DNA of 31,863 nucleotides from assembly GCA_032718475.1 (NCBI GenBank), contig JAUCBJ010000781.1:1-31863 (forward strand). The letters are read 5' to 3'. The translations under genes and the position numbers were made by a program. Below are positions 30,913 through 31,863 of this stretch, one piece after another. The notes under the pieces were generated by a model that was not told the DNA's origin, searched no databases, and worked only from the letters and a program-made list of their open reading frames with translations. Origin of the DNA: Nemertoderma westbladi (lineage: Eukaryota; Xenacoelomorpha; Nemertodermatida; Nemertodermatidae). Position 1 is the first letter of the stretch. Each line of letters opens with the position of its first letter.

Positions 30913-31087
30913 ATGTTTCAACACTCGAGATTTCTCACTCAAATAGAGCAATAATTGCTGTTTTCAAAAATATATGGGTTTAGAGCTTTTTATTTAGCGG
31001 CATTGCAATAATTACGTCCCAAATGCATCAAAATCGTAGTTTTTAAGGAATAATTATTGGATTAGTGTTAAAGAAATATTGTGGAAA

Positions 31088-31101
31088 GTTTCCATAGCAA
31101 C
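31088..31101. promoter_or_regulatory. RFX X-box-like motif (left)
   Basis: GTTTCCATAGCAAC fits the RFX-factor X-box pattern GTNNCCATRGNAAC over 14 bp. Binding is not shown by sequence alone, and there is no adjacent gene start. Confidence 0.35.
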
Positions 31102-31378
31102 AGACAAACGACTGATTTATTGATCGGTCTCCTAGGTTGAACATACAGTAGAGATAAAGTACCGTACAGTTTGTAAATAGTATTGTGGCGGTGTGGCTAT
31201 AAATAATCTATGCCGAGTTATTAAAATAACGCGCTAAGAAAACAAAATAAAAACTTATATTTTGTAATAATATCTAATTAATGTACAGTAGTATTCATTA
31301 TAATGTATTACTGTGCGATAATAAATAAATATGTATTTACAACCAACAGTTGTCCGTCTGCTACAACAAATGAAATAG

Positions 31379-31392
31379 GTTACCATGGTAAC
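31379..31392. promoter_or_regulatory. RFX X-box-like motif (right)
   Basis: GTTACCATGGTAAC is a perfect 14-bp palindrome and an ideal X-box, 291 bp from the left one and in the other half of the same fold-back element. Confidence 0.4.
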
Positions 31393-31583
31393 ATTAACAG
31401 TCTGATGTACTTTTATCACGTCTTACTAAAAATCTCAACGATTCCAATAATTATTCCGGAAAAAACTTCGATTTTGGACGTAATTATTGCAACGCCGCTA
31501 AATAAAAAGCTCTGAAATCAGCAATTATTGCTCTATTAGAGTGCAAAATCTCAAATGTTGGAACACAACTGTTGGATCAAATG

Positions 31584-31858
31584 TTGGAACTGGAACTACT
31601 GTATAAAAGTTAATTAGTATTATTATAGTAATTATTAGTATAGTAATTATAGTATTCCCCGGGTGTTTATCTAAGTAGACTAATTACACCAACCCATTTA
31701 CAGTACAAATTAAACGCATATGTAAAGACTGGACAGAACGTAAATTAGCGGAGTAATTCTATATTAAAAGAGACAGACCGACACTCAACACCCAATACCT
31801 AAAAGAACACGATGCGGGGTGGTGAGAATTAACTTTTATACAATAGTTCCAGTTCCAA
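31584..31858. mobile_element. Small inverted-repeat element (275 bp) at the right edge
   Basis: 32-bp terminal inverted repeats (31584-31615 and 31827-31858, beginning TTGGAACTGGAACTA) differ at one position. The interior is AT-rich without ORF. TCAAATGTTGGAAC occurs at 31551 and 31577, so its left tip shares 14 bp with the end of the neighbouring fold-back element. Ends may extend beyond the window. Confidence 0.75.
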
Positions 31859-31863
31859 TTCTC

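Larger units (their letters stand above)
30913..31566. mobile_element. Fold-back element, family C (about 650 bp)
   Basis: The left arm (30913 to about 31075) and right arm (about 31430 to 31566) are inverted copies sharing AGAGCAATAATTGCTG, AGAGCTTTTTATTTAGCGGC, TTGCAATAATTACGTCC and GGAATAATTATTGGA. The outer tip is TTTCAACACTCGAGATTT versus the complement of CTCAAATGTTGGAACAC. The interior also shows looser inverted similarity. No transposase; non-autonomous. Confidence 0.85.

Noticed and set aside
31303-31515. 70-codon ORF in fold-back C
   Set aside because: It lies across the inverted-repeat arm, AT-rich, no domain.

Overview
The window reads as animal (probably invertebrate) nuclear DNA. 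A spliced exon with AG/GT borders, two APE-type LINEs, a BEL/Pao-type gag-protease, Merlin DNA-transposon remnants, several inverted-repeat elements and two multi-kilobase tandem arrays support this. Nothing looks prokaryotic. The species cannot be named from the sequence. The only segment I would call a host gene is one 139-bp exon at 19556-19694 that resembles the transmembrane domain of an ABCG-family transporter. Almost everything else is repeat or transposon.

Layout. 1-4918: a 27-bp minisatellite without length variation, continuing off the left edge. 4921-5218: two copies of an AT-rich block. 5737-5792: an (AG)n tract. 5804-16432: the remains of what I infer is one large element. It has a Gag broken across several frames (Asn-rich N-terminus, DUF1759-like core, zinc knuckle) followed by a BEL/Pao-type aspartic protease with no BEL reverse transcriptase after it. 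A non-coding spacer of 100-bp hairpin-bearing repeats comes next, and then a second ORF that looks like a degenerate DEDD 3'-5' exonuclease fold joined to CCHC zinc knuckles and a basic tail. Two younger insertions sit inside it. One is a 5'-truncated LINE (9683-11317, flanked by a 14-bp target duplication), which fuses in frame to the protease ORF. The other is a 606-bp internally deleted Merlin transposon (15525-16130, 9-bp target duplication, 30-bp terminal inverted repeats).

16489-19470: a 74-bp palindrome, a fold-back element with arms of about 390 bp ending in C/G homopolymers, a second Merlin transposase C-terminus, a cluster of a 10-bp palindrome, and a second fold-back element. 19556-19694: the ABCG-like exon. 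19971-26545: about 6.5 kb of 16/20-bp satellite with 311-bp and 1488-bp higher-order duplications. 26911-27240: a solo arm of the first fold-back family. 27343-30277 (minus strand): a nearly complete LINE (endonuclease, reverse transcriptase) with a 12-bp target duplication, killed by two frame breaks. 30316-31858: an inverted homologous copy of the palindrome cluster, a third fold-back element carrying two RFX X-box-like motifs, and a small inverted-repeat element at the right edge.

How the parts relate. The two LINEs share the same (TAG)n 3' tail, so they belong to related families. The gag-protease and exonuclease-like ORFs share strand, a purine-rich sense strand and a short peptide motif, which is why I treat them as one element. 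Nearly all coding pieces are broken, so the region is best read as a graveyard of nested insertions. The most unusual object is the reverse-transcriptase-less gag-protease plus pseudo-exonuclease/zinc-knuckle element.
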